DNA of 64,000 nucleotides from the NCBI GenBank assembly GCA_022447065.1, contig JAKUUM010000001.1:124001-188000 (forward strand). Reading direction: 5' to 3'. The notes under the pieces were generated by a model, which was not told the DNA's origin, did not search any database, and saw only the letters and a program-made list of their open reading frames with translations. The position numbers and the translations under genes were made by a program. The DNA comes from SAR86 cluster bacterium (GTDB lineage Bacteria > Pseudomonadota > Gammaproteobacteria > Magnimaribacterales > Magnimaribacteraceae). Positions 10,541-17,336 of this stretch are shown here, piece after piece (position 1 is the first letter of the stretch; the number at the start of each line of letters is the position of its first letter).

Positions 10541-10629
10541 GAGAAAGGCTACCAAACCTCGAAGGCTTGAAAACCTTTAAAAACTTGGTACCCCCTGTAG
10601 GGTTCGAACCTACGACCAAAAGATTAAGA
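10541..10629 (-). repeat. partial tRNA-Lys copy plus 3' flank (att-like direct repeat, middle)
   Basis: This 89-bp stretch matches 12346-12434 at 80 of 89 positions by hand alignment. It comprises the tRNA-Lys 3' portion from the anticodon loop to the CCA end (10586-10629) plus 45 bp of downstream flank. Identity stops in the anticodon loop, a classic crossover position for tRNA-targeting tyrosine recombinases. The 5' half of the tRNA is absent. The two copies bracket the ferredoxin-CYP153 pair. Confidence 0.75.
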
Positions 10630-10654
10630 TTAATATAAGAATTTCAATTTCAAC

Positions 10655-10975
10655 TTAATATTGGGCTTCTGGAAGTTCTACTATCAGGCCATCAAGCTCT
10701 TCCGAGACTTCAATTTGACAGGCAAGCCTTGAAGTAGGTTTCAAGTTTTCAGAAAACTCAAGCATAGAACTTTCCATCTCTCTTCTTTCACCTACTTTAG
10801 ATATCCATTCAGGATTAATAAACACATGGCAAGTAGCACAAGCACAATTACCACCGCAATCGGCATCTATACCGGGAACATTATTTGATACAGCTGCTTC
10901 CATGAGACTTTCACCTGCGTAAGCGTTTACTTCATGGCTGTTGCCATCATGCTCAATAAATACGACTTTGACCAT
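10655..10975 (-). CDS. 2Fe-2S ferredoxin, adrenodoxin/putidaredoxin type
   Basis: 106 residues. Cluster ligands are C40-x5-C46-x2-C49 and C86, the vertebrate/bacterial P450-reducing ferredoxin spacing; C44 is an additional cysteine inside the loop. It delivers single electrons to a P450 and lies 18 bp downstream of the CYP153 gene in the same operon, so that P450 is the likely partner. No ferredoxin reductase is encoded nearby and must come from elsewhere. The gene pair is bracketed by tRNA-Lys repeats. Confidence 0.93.
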   Translation of the reverse strand: MVKVVFIEHDGNSHEVNAYAGESLMEAAVSNNVPGIDADCGGNCACATCHVFINPEWISKVGERREMESSMLEFSENLKPTSRLACQIEVSEELDGLIVELPEAQY

Positions 10976-10993
10976 AGAGTTATTTTAGAGTTC

Positions 10994-12250
10994 TTATTTT
11001 TTGTGCACTACGACAGGTACCTTGCTGTATCCCATAACAAAATTAGACAGAACGCGTTCTGGTTCCCCAGTCAACTCAATGCGATCAAACCGTTTAAGAA
11101 TTTCTTCCCAAAGAATGCGCAATTGCATTTCTCCAACCCGGTTGCCCATACACCTGTGGATTCCAAAACCAAAAGAGAGGTGATGTCTTGCCTTGTTGCG
11201 ATCAATAATAAATGCATCTGGATTCTCAATTACTTCCTCATCTCGGTTGCCAGAAACATACCACATAACTACTTTATCTCCCTTGTGTATTGTATGTCCC
11301 TTAAACTCGACGTCTTCTAGAGCTGTGCGTCGCATATGCCCGAGTGGGGTTTGGTAACGAATGATTTCAGAGACCATGTTAGGAATTAAAGAAGGGTCGG
11401 ATTTTAGTTTGTCATATTCCTTTGGATTGCGATTAAGTTCTACTACACCTGCAGAAATTGAATTTCTAGTAGTATCATTTCCTCCAACAATTAGAAGAAT
11501 TAGATTACCCAAGAATTCCATTGGATCATTAATCATATTTTTAGTTTCTTCTCCATGTGCGAATAATGATATGAAGTCAAACTTCCTAGGTTCGGCAGCA
11601 CGTTCGTGCCAAAGCTTACTAAAATAGGCAAGGCATTCTTCTAAAACTCGTTGCCTTTCATTCATGTCTACTTCTATTCCGACAGTTTCAGAAGTTGTGG
11701 CAACATCAGACCAGTAAGGTAAGAGGTGCCGATCCTCGAAAGGAATGTCGAATAACGTAGCTAGCATTTGCGTAGTAATTTCCTTAGAAACCAGTTCTAC
11801 CCAGTTAAATTCTTCATTGACAGGAAGACTGTCAAGAATGTAACCAACTCTTTGTCTTATAAGTACTTCGAGTTCAGATAGTTGTGTAGGTGCTACTGCT
11901 GGTTGAACTGTTTTGCGTTGCACACCATGTTTTGGTTCATCCATTGCTATGAACATGGGTGTAACTAATTCAGGCAGAGCATCTCCAATAACTATATTTG
12001 TATCAGAAGAAAAGCGTTTGTGATCACTGTCTATGGCTACAATATCATTAAACTTTGTAATCGACCAAAAAGGTCCAAACTGGCTTTCTTGACAAAAGTG
12101 AACAGGAGATTCCTGCCTTAGTCGTCGAAAATATTCTCCGTGCTGGTTGCTCTGAAAAATTTCAGCTTTAGAGACGTCTAATGTCTCTAAAGGTAAACTC
12201 CAAGGATCAGGAATTACATTTTTTTCTTCAACATCAGTTTTTTCTTTCAT
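10994..12250 (-). CDS. cytochrome P450, CYP153-like alkane/fatty-acid terminal hydroxylase
   Basis: 418 residues, soluble class I bacterial P450. The I-helix oxygen-binding motif is LLIVGGNDTTRNSISAG, the ExxR motif is EIIRYQTPLGHMRRTA, and the heme thiolate is C367 in SFGFGIHRCMGNR. Long stretches, including MDEPKHGVQRKTVQPAVAP, KGDKVVMWYVSGNRDEE and EPERVLSNFVMGY, are as I remember them in CYP153 medium-chain alkane omega-hydroxylases. The probable role is terminal hydroxylation of alkanes or fatty acids with the adjacent ferredoxin. AGGAT precedes the ATG. No AlkB or alkane regulator is present. Confidence 0.88.
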   Translation of the reverse strand: MKEKTDVEEKNVIPDPWSLPLETLDVSKAEIFQSNQHGEYFRRLRQESPVHFCQESQFGPFWSITKFNDIVAIDSDHKRFSSDTNIVIGDALPELVTPMFIAMDEPKHGVQRKTVQPAVAPTQLSELEVLIRQRVGYILDSLPVNEEFNWVELVSKEITTQMLATLFDIPFEDRHLLPYWSDVATTSETVGIEVDMNERQRVLEECLAYFSKLWHERAAEPRKFDFISLFAHGEETKNMINDPMEFLGNLILLIVGGNDTTRNSISAGVVELNRNPKEYDKLKSDPSLIPNMVSEIIRYQTPLGHMRRTALEDVEFKGHTIHKGDKVVMWYVSGNRDEEVIENPDAFIIDRNKARHHLSFGFGIHRCMGNRVGEMQLRILWEEILKRFDRIELTGEPERVLSNFVMGYSKVPVVVHKK

Positions 12251-12390
12251 TTAACTATCCTATTTTGGCTTACAGTCTCTAACTCTAATTTTAAGATATA
12301 GACTTATAATATCCTAATCCTGTCCATCCTCCTGCTGCTGCTGTAGAGAAAGGCTTCCGAACCTGGAAGGCTTGAGAACCTTTAAAAGAC

Positions 12391-12466
12391 TGGTGCCCCC
12401 TGTAGGGCTCGAACCTACGACCAAAAGATTAAGAGTCTTCTGCTCTACCAACTGAGCTAAGGAGGC
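12391..12466 (-). tRNA. tRNA-Lys(CTT)
   Basis: The reverse complement folds as a complete 76-nt tRNA with encoded CCA. The acceptor stem pairs GCCTCCT with AGGGGGC (one G-U), discriminator A73. The D-arm contains AGCTCAGTTGGTAGAGC, the anticodon loop is C-T-CTT-A-A, and the T-arm is GTAGG-TTCGAGC-CCTAC. Anticodon CTT reads AAG, and the body resembles enterobacterial tRNA-Lys. Its 3' end and flank are duplicated at 10541-10629 and, in decayed form, at 2194-2230, marking it as an integration target. Confidence 0.96.
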
Positions 12467-12556
12467 ACAGTAGAGAATTAGTTAACAACTATTGGAAGAC
12501 AATGTCCCTTTTTTATTGCCTCTTTATTCATAATTCAAATCAAGCGACACTGACAT

Positions 12557-12718
12557 TTAAGATTTTTCTTCTTCTTCCAGCCTCTTTCTTACTGCCTTTC
12601 TTGTATCCCACGCATATTTACAGAAACCATTACAGAATACGTTATTCTTGTCTACGGTACGATATTTAGCATACTCTTCAGCAATAGGTTTATGACATTC
12701 TGAACATCTATCTCTCAT
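12557..12718 (-). CDS. 53-residue putative zinc-binding protein
   Basis: The frame runs from ATG at 12718 to TAA at 12557. The product starts MRDRCSECHKPIAEEYAKYR and continues through VFCNGFCKYAWDTRKAV to a charged tail rich in Lys, Arg and Glu. CxxC-H and CxxxC pairs (C5, C8, C29, C33) would form a single zinc knuckle. It lies 21 bp downstream of another mini-gene and in line with the DUF3501 gene, so all three are probably one transcript. The family is unknown; a small nucleic-acid-binding or metal-handling protein fits what can be seen. Confidence 0.6.
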   Translation of the reverse strand: MRDRCSECHKPIAEEYAKYRTVDKNNVFCNGFCKYAWDTRKAVRKRLEEEEKS

Positions 12719-12739
12719 TTGTAATGTGCGTTCAATCCT

Positions 12740-12901
12740 CTAATCAAAAATCTCCTCATGGATTTTAAAATATAACTTCCTTCTCAGTCTAACTTGCTTC
12801 TGTCTGCCATGATAGCCATTCCACGTGTCTGTATCACCAATACCTTCTTCCTGCTTTAGCTGTTTGTCATCTGCTAGTTTGGTTAGTTTTTTTACTCTCA
12901 T
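12740..12901 (-). CDS. 53-residue basic protein of unknown function
   Basis: The frame runs from ATG at 12901 to TAG at 12740. The sequence is strongly basic in its second half (GRQKQVRLRRKLYFK) with an acidic middle. It starts 10 bp after the DUF3501 stop codon and is followed by the zinc-finger-like mini-gene. I recognise no family. The tight spacing and intact frame support a real gene, but there is no clear Shine-Dalgarno. Confidence 0.45.
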   Translation of the reverse strand: MRVKKLTKLADDKQLKQEEGIGDTDTWNGYHGRQKQVRLRRKLYFKIHEEIFD

Positions 12902-12911
12902 TTATTAGGAT

Positions 12912-13496
12912 TTAAACTAAATCTTGGTTAAGTGAATCAGATGTTGCCTTCTGAATTTCTTGTGTTCTGACGTTGTAATTTGTATGGTCTATGCCTGCAA
13001 ATAAGGTCGCGCCAGACTGAAAATCCTTAATCATAAGATTGCTGAGCTCAAAACGCAGGAAATGAACCGCTGAAGTTTTTACCCCAGTTCCTTTTTCTAA
13101 ATCCTCATCGGCAATGGCGAAGATGCGAACATTTTCCCCTACCTGTAGCCAAACCTTGTGTTCTATGCCGGTAAGTTGACCCAATTTTTCTTTTCTTATC
13201 ACTTCATCAGGAAATTCAATCAACATGGTGGCTTTCAAGTTACTTCCATCTGGGATAAGAGGATTGTAGGTAGCTAACTCTTTTTCGATTCCATTTTGTT
13301 CAAATATTTTTTCTATTCTTAACATCTCTTGAACTTGATATTTTATGGTATCTGAATTTTCGAAGAGCAAGGTTACATTACTTCCAATCTGAACCTTTCT
13401 ATCCTTTTTCAAAGTCAAAACCTGATCTCTGAACTGCTCTCTGTTTGAGTTGTATTCTTCAAGGCTTGATAAATCACTCTTTTTTAATTTATTCAT
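12912..13496 (-). CDS. DUF3501 family protein
   Basis: 194 residues. The sequence follows the DUF3501 pattern: KKSDLSSLEEYNSNREQFRD at the N-terminus, YQVQEMLRIEKIFE, YNPLIPDGSNLKATM, GIEHKVWLQVG and KTSAVHFLRFEL. The molecular function of the family is unknown; homologues often lie next to rubrerythrin or Fe-S oxidoreductase genes. Here instead two mini-genes follow on the same strand, and a Fur-box-like palindrome lies 225 bp upstream. No signal peptide or membrane segment is present, so the protein should be cytoplasmic. Confidence 0.88.
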   Translation of the reverse strand: MNKLKKSDLSSLEEYNSNREQFRDQVLTLKKDRKVQIGSNVTLLFENSDTIKYQVQEMLRIEKIFEQNGIEKELATYNPLIPDGSNLKATMLIEFPDEVIRKEKLGQLTGIEHKVWLQVGENVRIFAIADEDLEKGTGVKTSAVHFLRFELSNLMIKDFQSGATLFAGIDHTNYNVRTQEIQKATSDSLNQDLV

Positions 13497-13584
13497 AATG
13501 TGTAAGCTTTTTTTAATAAGGATATAGGATGAGCAGTAGCGCTGCTCTTAAAAAAGAAAATTAAAGAATAGATGCAGCAGAAAC

Positions 13585-13662
13585 TTAGAGGTATTTTGCT
13601 GACAATACTATGTACCCAACCATGGTTACAAGTGAGGTGATATAAAGTGCTGCTTCGATCAT
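13585..13662 (-). other. possible 25-residue single-span membrane peptide
   Basis: ATG at 13662 to TAA at 13585 encodes MIEAALYITSLVTMVGYIVL plus SAKYL, which would form one transmembrane helix ending in a short basic tail. It lies between coaD and the DUF3501 operon, about 60 bp downstream (minus strand) of a Fur-box-like palindrome. There is no clear Shine-Dalgarno, so it is only a candidate. The rest of 13497-13790 has no other gene that I can support. Confidence 0.3.
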
Positions 13663-13720
13663 GGAAGATACTTTACTATATAAACAACCCTTAAAACTCT
13701 GATGAAATTGAGTATGAGTA

Positions 13721-13735
13721 TGAGAGTGATTCTCA
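13721..13735. promoter_or_regulatory. Fur-box-like palindrome
   Basis: TGAGAGTGATTCTCA matches the 7-1-7 Fur consensus TGATAATNATTATCA at 11 of 14 specified positions and has perfect 5-bp outer arms. It lies in the divergent region, 56 bp before the coaD ATG and upstream of the minus-strand micro-ORF and DUF3501 operon, so either direction could be regulated. Confidence 0.4.
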
Positions 13736-13790
13736 ATCAGATTCTTTTTTTCAAAAAATATGGGAAAATGCCCTTGTAAGGAGCTAATAA

Positions 13791-14270
13791 ATGAAAAAAG
13801 CTTTGTATCCTGGCACTTTCGATCCAATAACCTTGGGTCATATAGATATCATAAGTCGCGCTGTACACTTGTTTGACGAGGTGACCATAGCTATTGCTAC
13901 CAGCGAAACTAAGACCCCGCTGTTTCCTCTTGAAGAAAGAATTAGGCAAATTGAATTAATTTTTCAAGGCAATAAGAATATTAGGACAATTGGTTTTACG
14001 GGCTTGGTCGTGGACCTAGCAAAAAAAGAAGGAGTAAATATTCTTCTCAGGGGCTTACGGGCAGTATCCGATTTTGAGTATGAGTTTCAGCTTGCCAACA
14101 TGAATCGGGCAATGTCCCCTGATCTTGAAAGTGTTTTTTTAACACCCAAAGCTAAGTTCTCCTTTCTGTCTTCTACCCTCGTCAGAGAAATAGCTTCAAT
14201 GGGTGGAAAATTATCGTCTTTTGTAGACCCCATCGTTGAAGAGGCACTAAGAAAACGTTTTCAAGATTAG
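13791..14270 (+). CDS. coaD: phosphopantetheine adenylyltransferase
   Basis: 159 residues, normal length. It transfers AMP from ATP to 4'-phosphopantetheine in the penultimate step of CoA synthesis. The nucleotidyltransferase motif is YPGTFDPITLGHIDI at the N-terminus (T/HxGH class), with LLRGLRAVSDFEYEFQLANMN and the C-terminal FSFLSSTLVREIA loop. AAGGAG lies 8 bp before the ATG. It is convergent with mutM: the two stop codons are 3 bp apart. A Fur-like palindrome lies upstream. Confidence 0.97.
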   Translation: MKKALYPGTFDPITLGHIDIISRAVHLFDEVTIAIATSETKTPLFPLEERIRQIELIFQGNKNIRTIGFTGLVVDLAKKEGVNILLRGLRAVSDFEYEFQLANMNRAMSPDLESVFLTPKAKFSFLSSTLVREIASMGGKLSSFVDPIVEEALRKRFQD

Positions 14271-14273
14271 TCT

Positions 14274-15089
14274 TTAAGATTGACATTGCGGGCAGTAAAC
14301 ACTGCTTCGTTGGGATAGGCGTATTTGTTTCAGTTCCGTTGAACAAGATTTACAACCTTGGCCTGCTCTGCCGTAAACCTTTAGCTGATTCTTGAAATAT
14401 CCAGGTTTGTTATTACTCCCTACAAAATCTCTCAAAGTAGTCCCCCCTTGATCAATGGAACTTTGAAGAATCTCTTTAATACTTGATGCAAGAAGTTCAA
14501 ATTGTCTTCGACTAATGTTTCTGGTTCTTTTCTGAGGTCTTATACCTGAAAGAAAGAGAGCTTCTGAAGCATAAATATTACCCACACCGGCGATGATATT
14601 TGCGTTCATGATAAAGTTTTTAACTGGCGTTTTTCTTTTTCTTGATAATTGAAATAAGTAATCACCAGAGAAAGAATTTCCTAAGGGTTCTGGACCAAGG
14701 TTTTTAATGAGAGGGTGTTTATCTGGGTCTTGAGTCCAAAGGATGGAGCCAAATTTTCTAGGGTCAGTAAATCTTAGGTAAGTGCCGTTCTTAAATTCGA
14801 CGTCAACATGATCATGCTTTTCCGGTTCAACAAAATAAGGAAATATTCTTAAACTACCCGACATTCCCAAATGGATTAGTAGAGAGCCCCGTTTACTTTT
14901 TAAGATTAAATATTTTGCTCTACGTTTTATGGATGAAAAAAAATTTCCCGTTAAACCTTGCTTGATTTCCCTTACTGGAATGGGCCATCTTAATTTTTTT
15001 TCCCTGACCCAAAAATTATTTATGGGTAGATTTAATATGTGTGGCTCTATTCCTCTTAAAGTCGTCTCTACTTCAGGAAGCTCTGGCAC
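14274..15089 (-). CDS. mutM: formamidopyrimidine-DNA glycosylase
   Basis: 271 residues. It removes 8-oxoguanine and ring-opened purines from DNA and cleaves the abasic site by beta,delta-elimination. The catalytic N-terminus PELPEVETTLRG (Pro2, Glu3) is intact, as are a helix-two-turn-helix segment with NIIAGVGNIYASEALF and the C-terminal zinc finger (CKSC...YCPQC). It lies 2 bp downstream of tolC on the same strand, so they are probably co-transcribed, although their functions differ. Confidence 0.97.
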   Translation of the reverse strand: MPELPEVETTLRGIEPHILNLPINNFWVREKKLRWPIPVREIKQGLTGNFFSSIKRRAKYLILKSKRGSLLIHLGMSGSLRIFPYFVEPEKHDHVDVEFKNGTYLRFTDPRKFGSILWTQDPDKHPLIKNLGPEPLGNSFSGDYLFQLSRKRKTPVKNFIMNANIIAGVGNIYASEALFLSGIRPQKRTRNISRRQFELLASSIKEILQSSIDQGGTTLRDFVGSNNKPGYFKNQLKVYGRAGQGCKSCSTELKQIRLSQRSSVYCPQCQS

Positions 15090-15091
15090 TT

Positions 15092-16429
15092 TTATTTCAT
15101 TTGTGAACTTACACTAAAAAGATCTTCAGGATTCAATGAGCCGACAGATAATTTAAGCCTTAAAACTGAGATTATGTAATCATATCGGGATTGTGCATAA
15201 TCTCTTTCAGCTGCATAGAGGCCCCTTTCAGCTTGCAAAAGATCGACGACATTTCTGTTTCCCACTTCAAATCCAACTTGGGTAGCTTCAAGAGCTGATT
15301 TTGAAGAAGTTAATGCTTGTCTTCTCGCTACGACATTTGCTGATTGAGTTTGAACGTTAAAATGACTGGATCGGACTTCTCTAATGACGGATCTTTCTGT
15401 AAATAAAGATTGTTCCTTACTTGCATCATATTGTGCGTAAGCTTGTCTTCGAGCAGAACTGATTGAACCACCTGCGAAAAGAGGCATACTTATTTGAATG
15501 GCGTATTGGCGATTTTCTGACTCCAGGTCGTATAAAGGATTCTGGATAAAACCCCCAAATTTACCTTGCCTGCTAGTACTTTTGGTTACTCTTCCAACAA
15601 TATCTACTTTGGGTAAATGAGCGGAACCACTCGCCCTTGCACTATTCTTAGCAGCCGTAGTGTTTAAATAAGCTGCTTTTAGCTGGAAATTATTGGCTAA
15701 GCCTAATTTTACCCAAGAAGTTCTATCAATTGGGTCAGGAGGAGGGGTTGGATAATCTTCAATGAGTGGAGATAAAAGAGGCAATGTACCACCTATGATG
15801 GCAGACAAGGCTTCTTTAACAGAATCAAGTTGGGCTTCTCTGGATATCCTTCCTACTACACTTAAGTCATAAGCAGCTTGAGTATCATGCACTTCTGTAA
15901 TAGAAGCTAAACCAACATCAAATCTCTTTTTTGCTTGGTCTCTTTGTCGACCGATAGCTTCGACTTCAGCCTTGACAGCGCTTAAACTGTCCTTTGCATT
16001 TAACACGTTGAAATAACTTGTCGCTACTCTGATCATTGTTTCTTGTTGTTGAAAAGCAAATTCTGCAGCTGCACTTTCTGATAAAGCCTTGCCCTGTCTA
16101 AACTGGAACCATCTGTCCAAGCGAAAAACCGGTTGTTGTAATGTTCCTGTGTAGTTGTTCGAGTTATATTCGTCTAATAAGGTCTCTTCTAGTCTGTACT
16201 CATTCCAAGATGTAGAACCCGAGATAGTAAGTGAAGGCATTAATCCTGCTCTTCCTTGTACTTTGTATTCTTTACCAGCTCTAAAAGATGCTTCAGCTGC
16301 TTTAAATGTTGGGTCATTTATTAAAGCAAGTTGATATATGTCCTTAAGATCTTCAGCTCCAATCTGATTTCCTGATAAGGCAACGAAACCTAAAACCACA
16401 ATAATTTTATTAAACTTCACATTTATCAT
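15092..16429 (-). CDS. tolC: TolC family outer-membrane channel protein
   Basis: About 445 residues from the ATG at 16429, chosen because GGAG lies 6 bp upstream and the protein then begins with a proper signal peptide ending in NQIGA/ED; a longer frame upstream adds 14 unlikely residues. The mature protein has the two internally repeated coiled-coil halves of TolC (QAALINDPTFKAAEASFRAG type helices; IEAIGRQRDQAKKRFDVGLASITEV; ALEATQVGFEVGNRNVVDLL). It forms the trimeric exit duct for RND, MFS or type I secretion systems, none of which are encoded here. Confidence 0.92.
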   Translation of the reverse strand: MINVKFNKIIVVLGFVALSGNQIGAEDLKDIYQLALINDPTFKAAEASFRAGKEYKVQGRAGLMPSLTISGSTSWNEYRLEETLLDEYNSNNYTGTLQQPVFRLDRWFQFRQGKALSESAAAEFAFQQQETMIRVATSYFNVLNAKDSLSAVKAEVEAIGRQRDQAKKRFDVGLASITEVHDTQAAYDLSVVGRISREAQLDSVKEALSAIIGGTLPLLSPLIEDYPTPPPDPIDRTSWVKLGLANNFQLKAAYLNTTAAKNSARASGSAHLPKVDIVGRVTKSTSRQGKFGGFIQNPLYDLESENRQYAIQISMPLFAGGSISSARRQAYAQYDASKEQSLFTERSVIREVRSSHFNVQTQSANVVARRQALTSSKSALEATQVGFEVGNRNVVDLLQAERGLYAAERDYAQSRYDYIISVLRLKLSVGSLNPEDLFSVSSQMK

Positions 16430-16569
16430 TTTTATCTCCATTACCAGAGGTGTATTAGTCAAGTATAACACCTATCACTTTATTCACCCAAATTTTTTAA
16501 AGACAATTTGGAAAACATAACGCATTTGCTCTCTTCGTGGATATAATAAGAGATATAAAAACAGTTTCT

Positions 16570-16829
16570 ATGACAGAGAAATCTTCTAAATCACAGCAAG
16601 GAATTCCTTCTTTCAACAATCCTGAAATCTCTAAACAATTTGCTTCCTCTAGAAAGATATATGTAACTGGTTCTAGATCAGATTTAAAAGTTCCCAAGAG
16701 GTAAGAGAATATGCTAAACATGATAGCGAGAATATAGATGCAATGACTATAGAAGAAATAGAAACAGGTTTTAAAGAAAAATCTAAAGAGTTTAAAGAAC
16801 AGGGCTCAAAGATTTATAAAGAAGTTTAA
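16570..16829 (+). pseudogene. thiC: thiC remnant: N- and C-terminal ends joined by a large internal deletion
   Basis: ATG 16570 opens a 44-codon frame whose SSRKIYVTGSRSDLKVP matches the ThiC N-terminal motif (SKRIYITGTHPGVRVP in E. coli) and stops at TAA 16702. In another frame, from 16695, 44 codons read QEVREYAKHDS...IETGFKEKSKEFKEQGSKIY and match the extreme ThiC C-terminus (QEVRDYA...GMADMSENFRARGGEIY), ending at TAA 16827. The junction is near 16693-16700. Everything between, including the catalytic barrel and the C-x2-C-x4-C Fe-S motif that normally lies just before QEVR, is gone. ThiC makes the thiamine pyrimidine HMP-P. No TPP riboswitch is visible upstream. Confidence 0.85.
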
Positions 16830-16847
16830 TTTTTTTTAGGAGAAGAT

Positions 16848-17330
16848 ATGACTATACAAGTAGGAGATAAATTACCTCAAATAACAGTAAGCACAATGAC
16901 CGAAGAAGGACCGAAGCCGGTTTCCATGGAAGAACTATGTGCAGGAAAGAAGGTGGTGCTCTTTGCCGTTCCCGGAGCTTTTACACCAACCTGTAGTGTT
17001 CAACATTTACCTGGATTTGTGACCAATGCTGGAAATTTAAAAGAGAAAGGGGTGGATGTAGTGGCTTGCATCTCGGTGAACGATCCCTTCGTTATGGGTG
17101 CTTGGGGAAAAGATAGAAGTGCAGGCGAAGAAGTCTTGATGCTAGCAGATGGGAACGCTGAATTTACCTCAGCAGTAGGTTTAGAAATGGATGGTTCTGG
17201 TTTCGGATTAGGCAAAAGATCACAACGTTACGCAATGATTATTGACGACGGAGTAGTATCTACTTTAAACGTAGAGAGTGGCCCTTCTGTAGATGTCAGT
17301 TCAGCCGAAGCAATTCTTGCAGCTTTATAA
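16848..17330 (+). CDS. peroxiredoxin, Prx5 type
   Basis: 160 residues. It reduces peroxides through a peroxidatic cysteine, C49 in PGAFTPTCS, the Prx5/hybrid-Prx signature. The GKRSQRYAMIIDDGVV strand and the short C-terminus also fit this class. There is no C-terminal glutaredoxin domain, so reduction by thioredoxin or glutathione/glutaredoxin is likely. AGGAGA is well placed before the ATG. It starts 18 bp after the thiC scar and is 6 bp before a P450 gene, so it may protect that uncoupling-prone enzyme. Confidence 0.93.
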   Translation: MTIQVGDKLPQITVSTMTEEGPKPVSMEELCAGKKVVLFAVPGAFTPTCSVQHLPGFVTNAGNLKEKGVDVVACISVNDPFVMGAWGKDRSAGEEVLMLADGNAEFTSAVGLEMDGSGFGLGKRSQRYAMIIDDGVVSTLNVESGPSVDVSSAEAILAAL

Positions 17331-17336
17331 AGATTT

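Noticed and set aside
10586-10629. Possible second tRNA gene beside aceF.
   Set aside because: Only the T-arm, the 3' acceptor strand and part of the anticodon arm are present; the D-arm and 5' acceptor strand are missing, so it cannot fold as a tRNA.
13585-13827. An 80-codon minus-strand frame overlapping the coaD start.
   Set aside because: Its upstream part overlaps the well-supported coaD ribosome binding site and start and has no protein-like features; only the last 25 codons were kept as a weak candidate.
16430-16569. Search for a TPP riboswitch before the thiC remnant.
   Set aside because: No CTGAGA...thi-box pattern was found in the spacer between tolC and the remnant.
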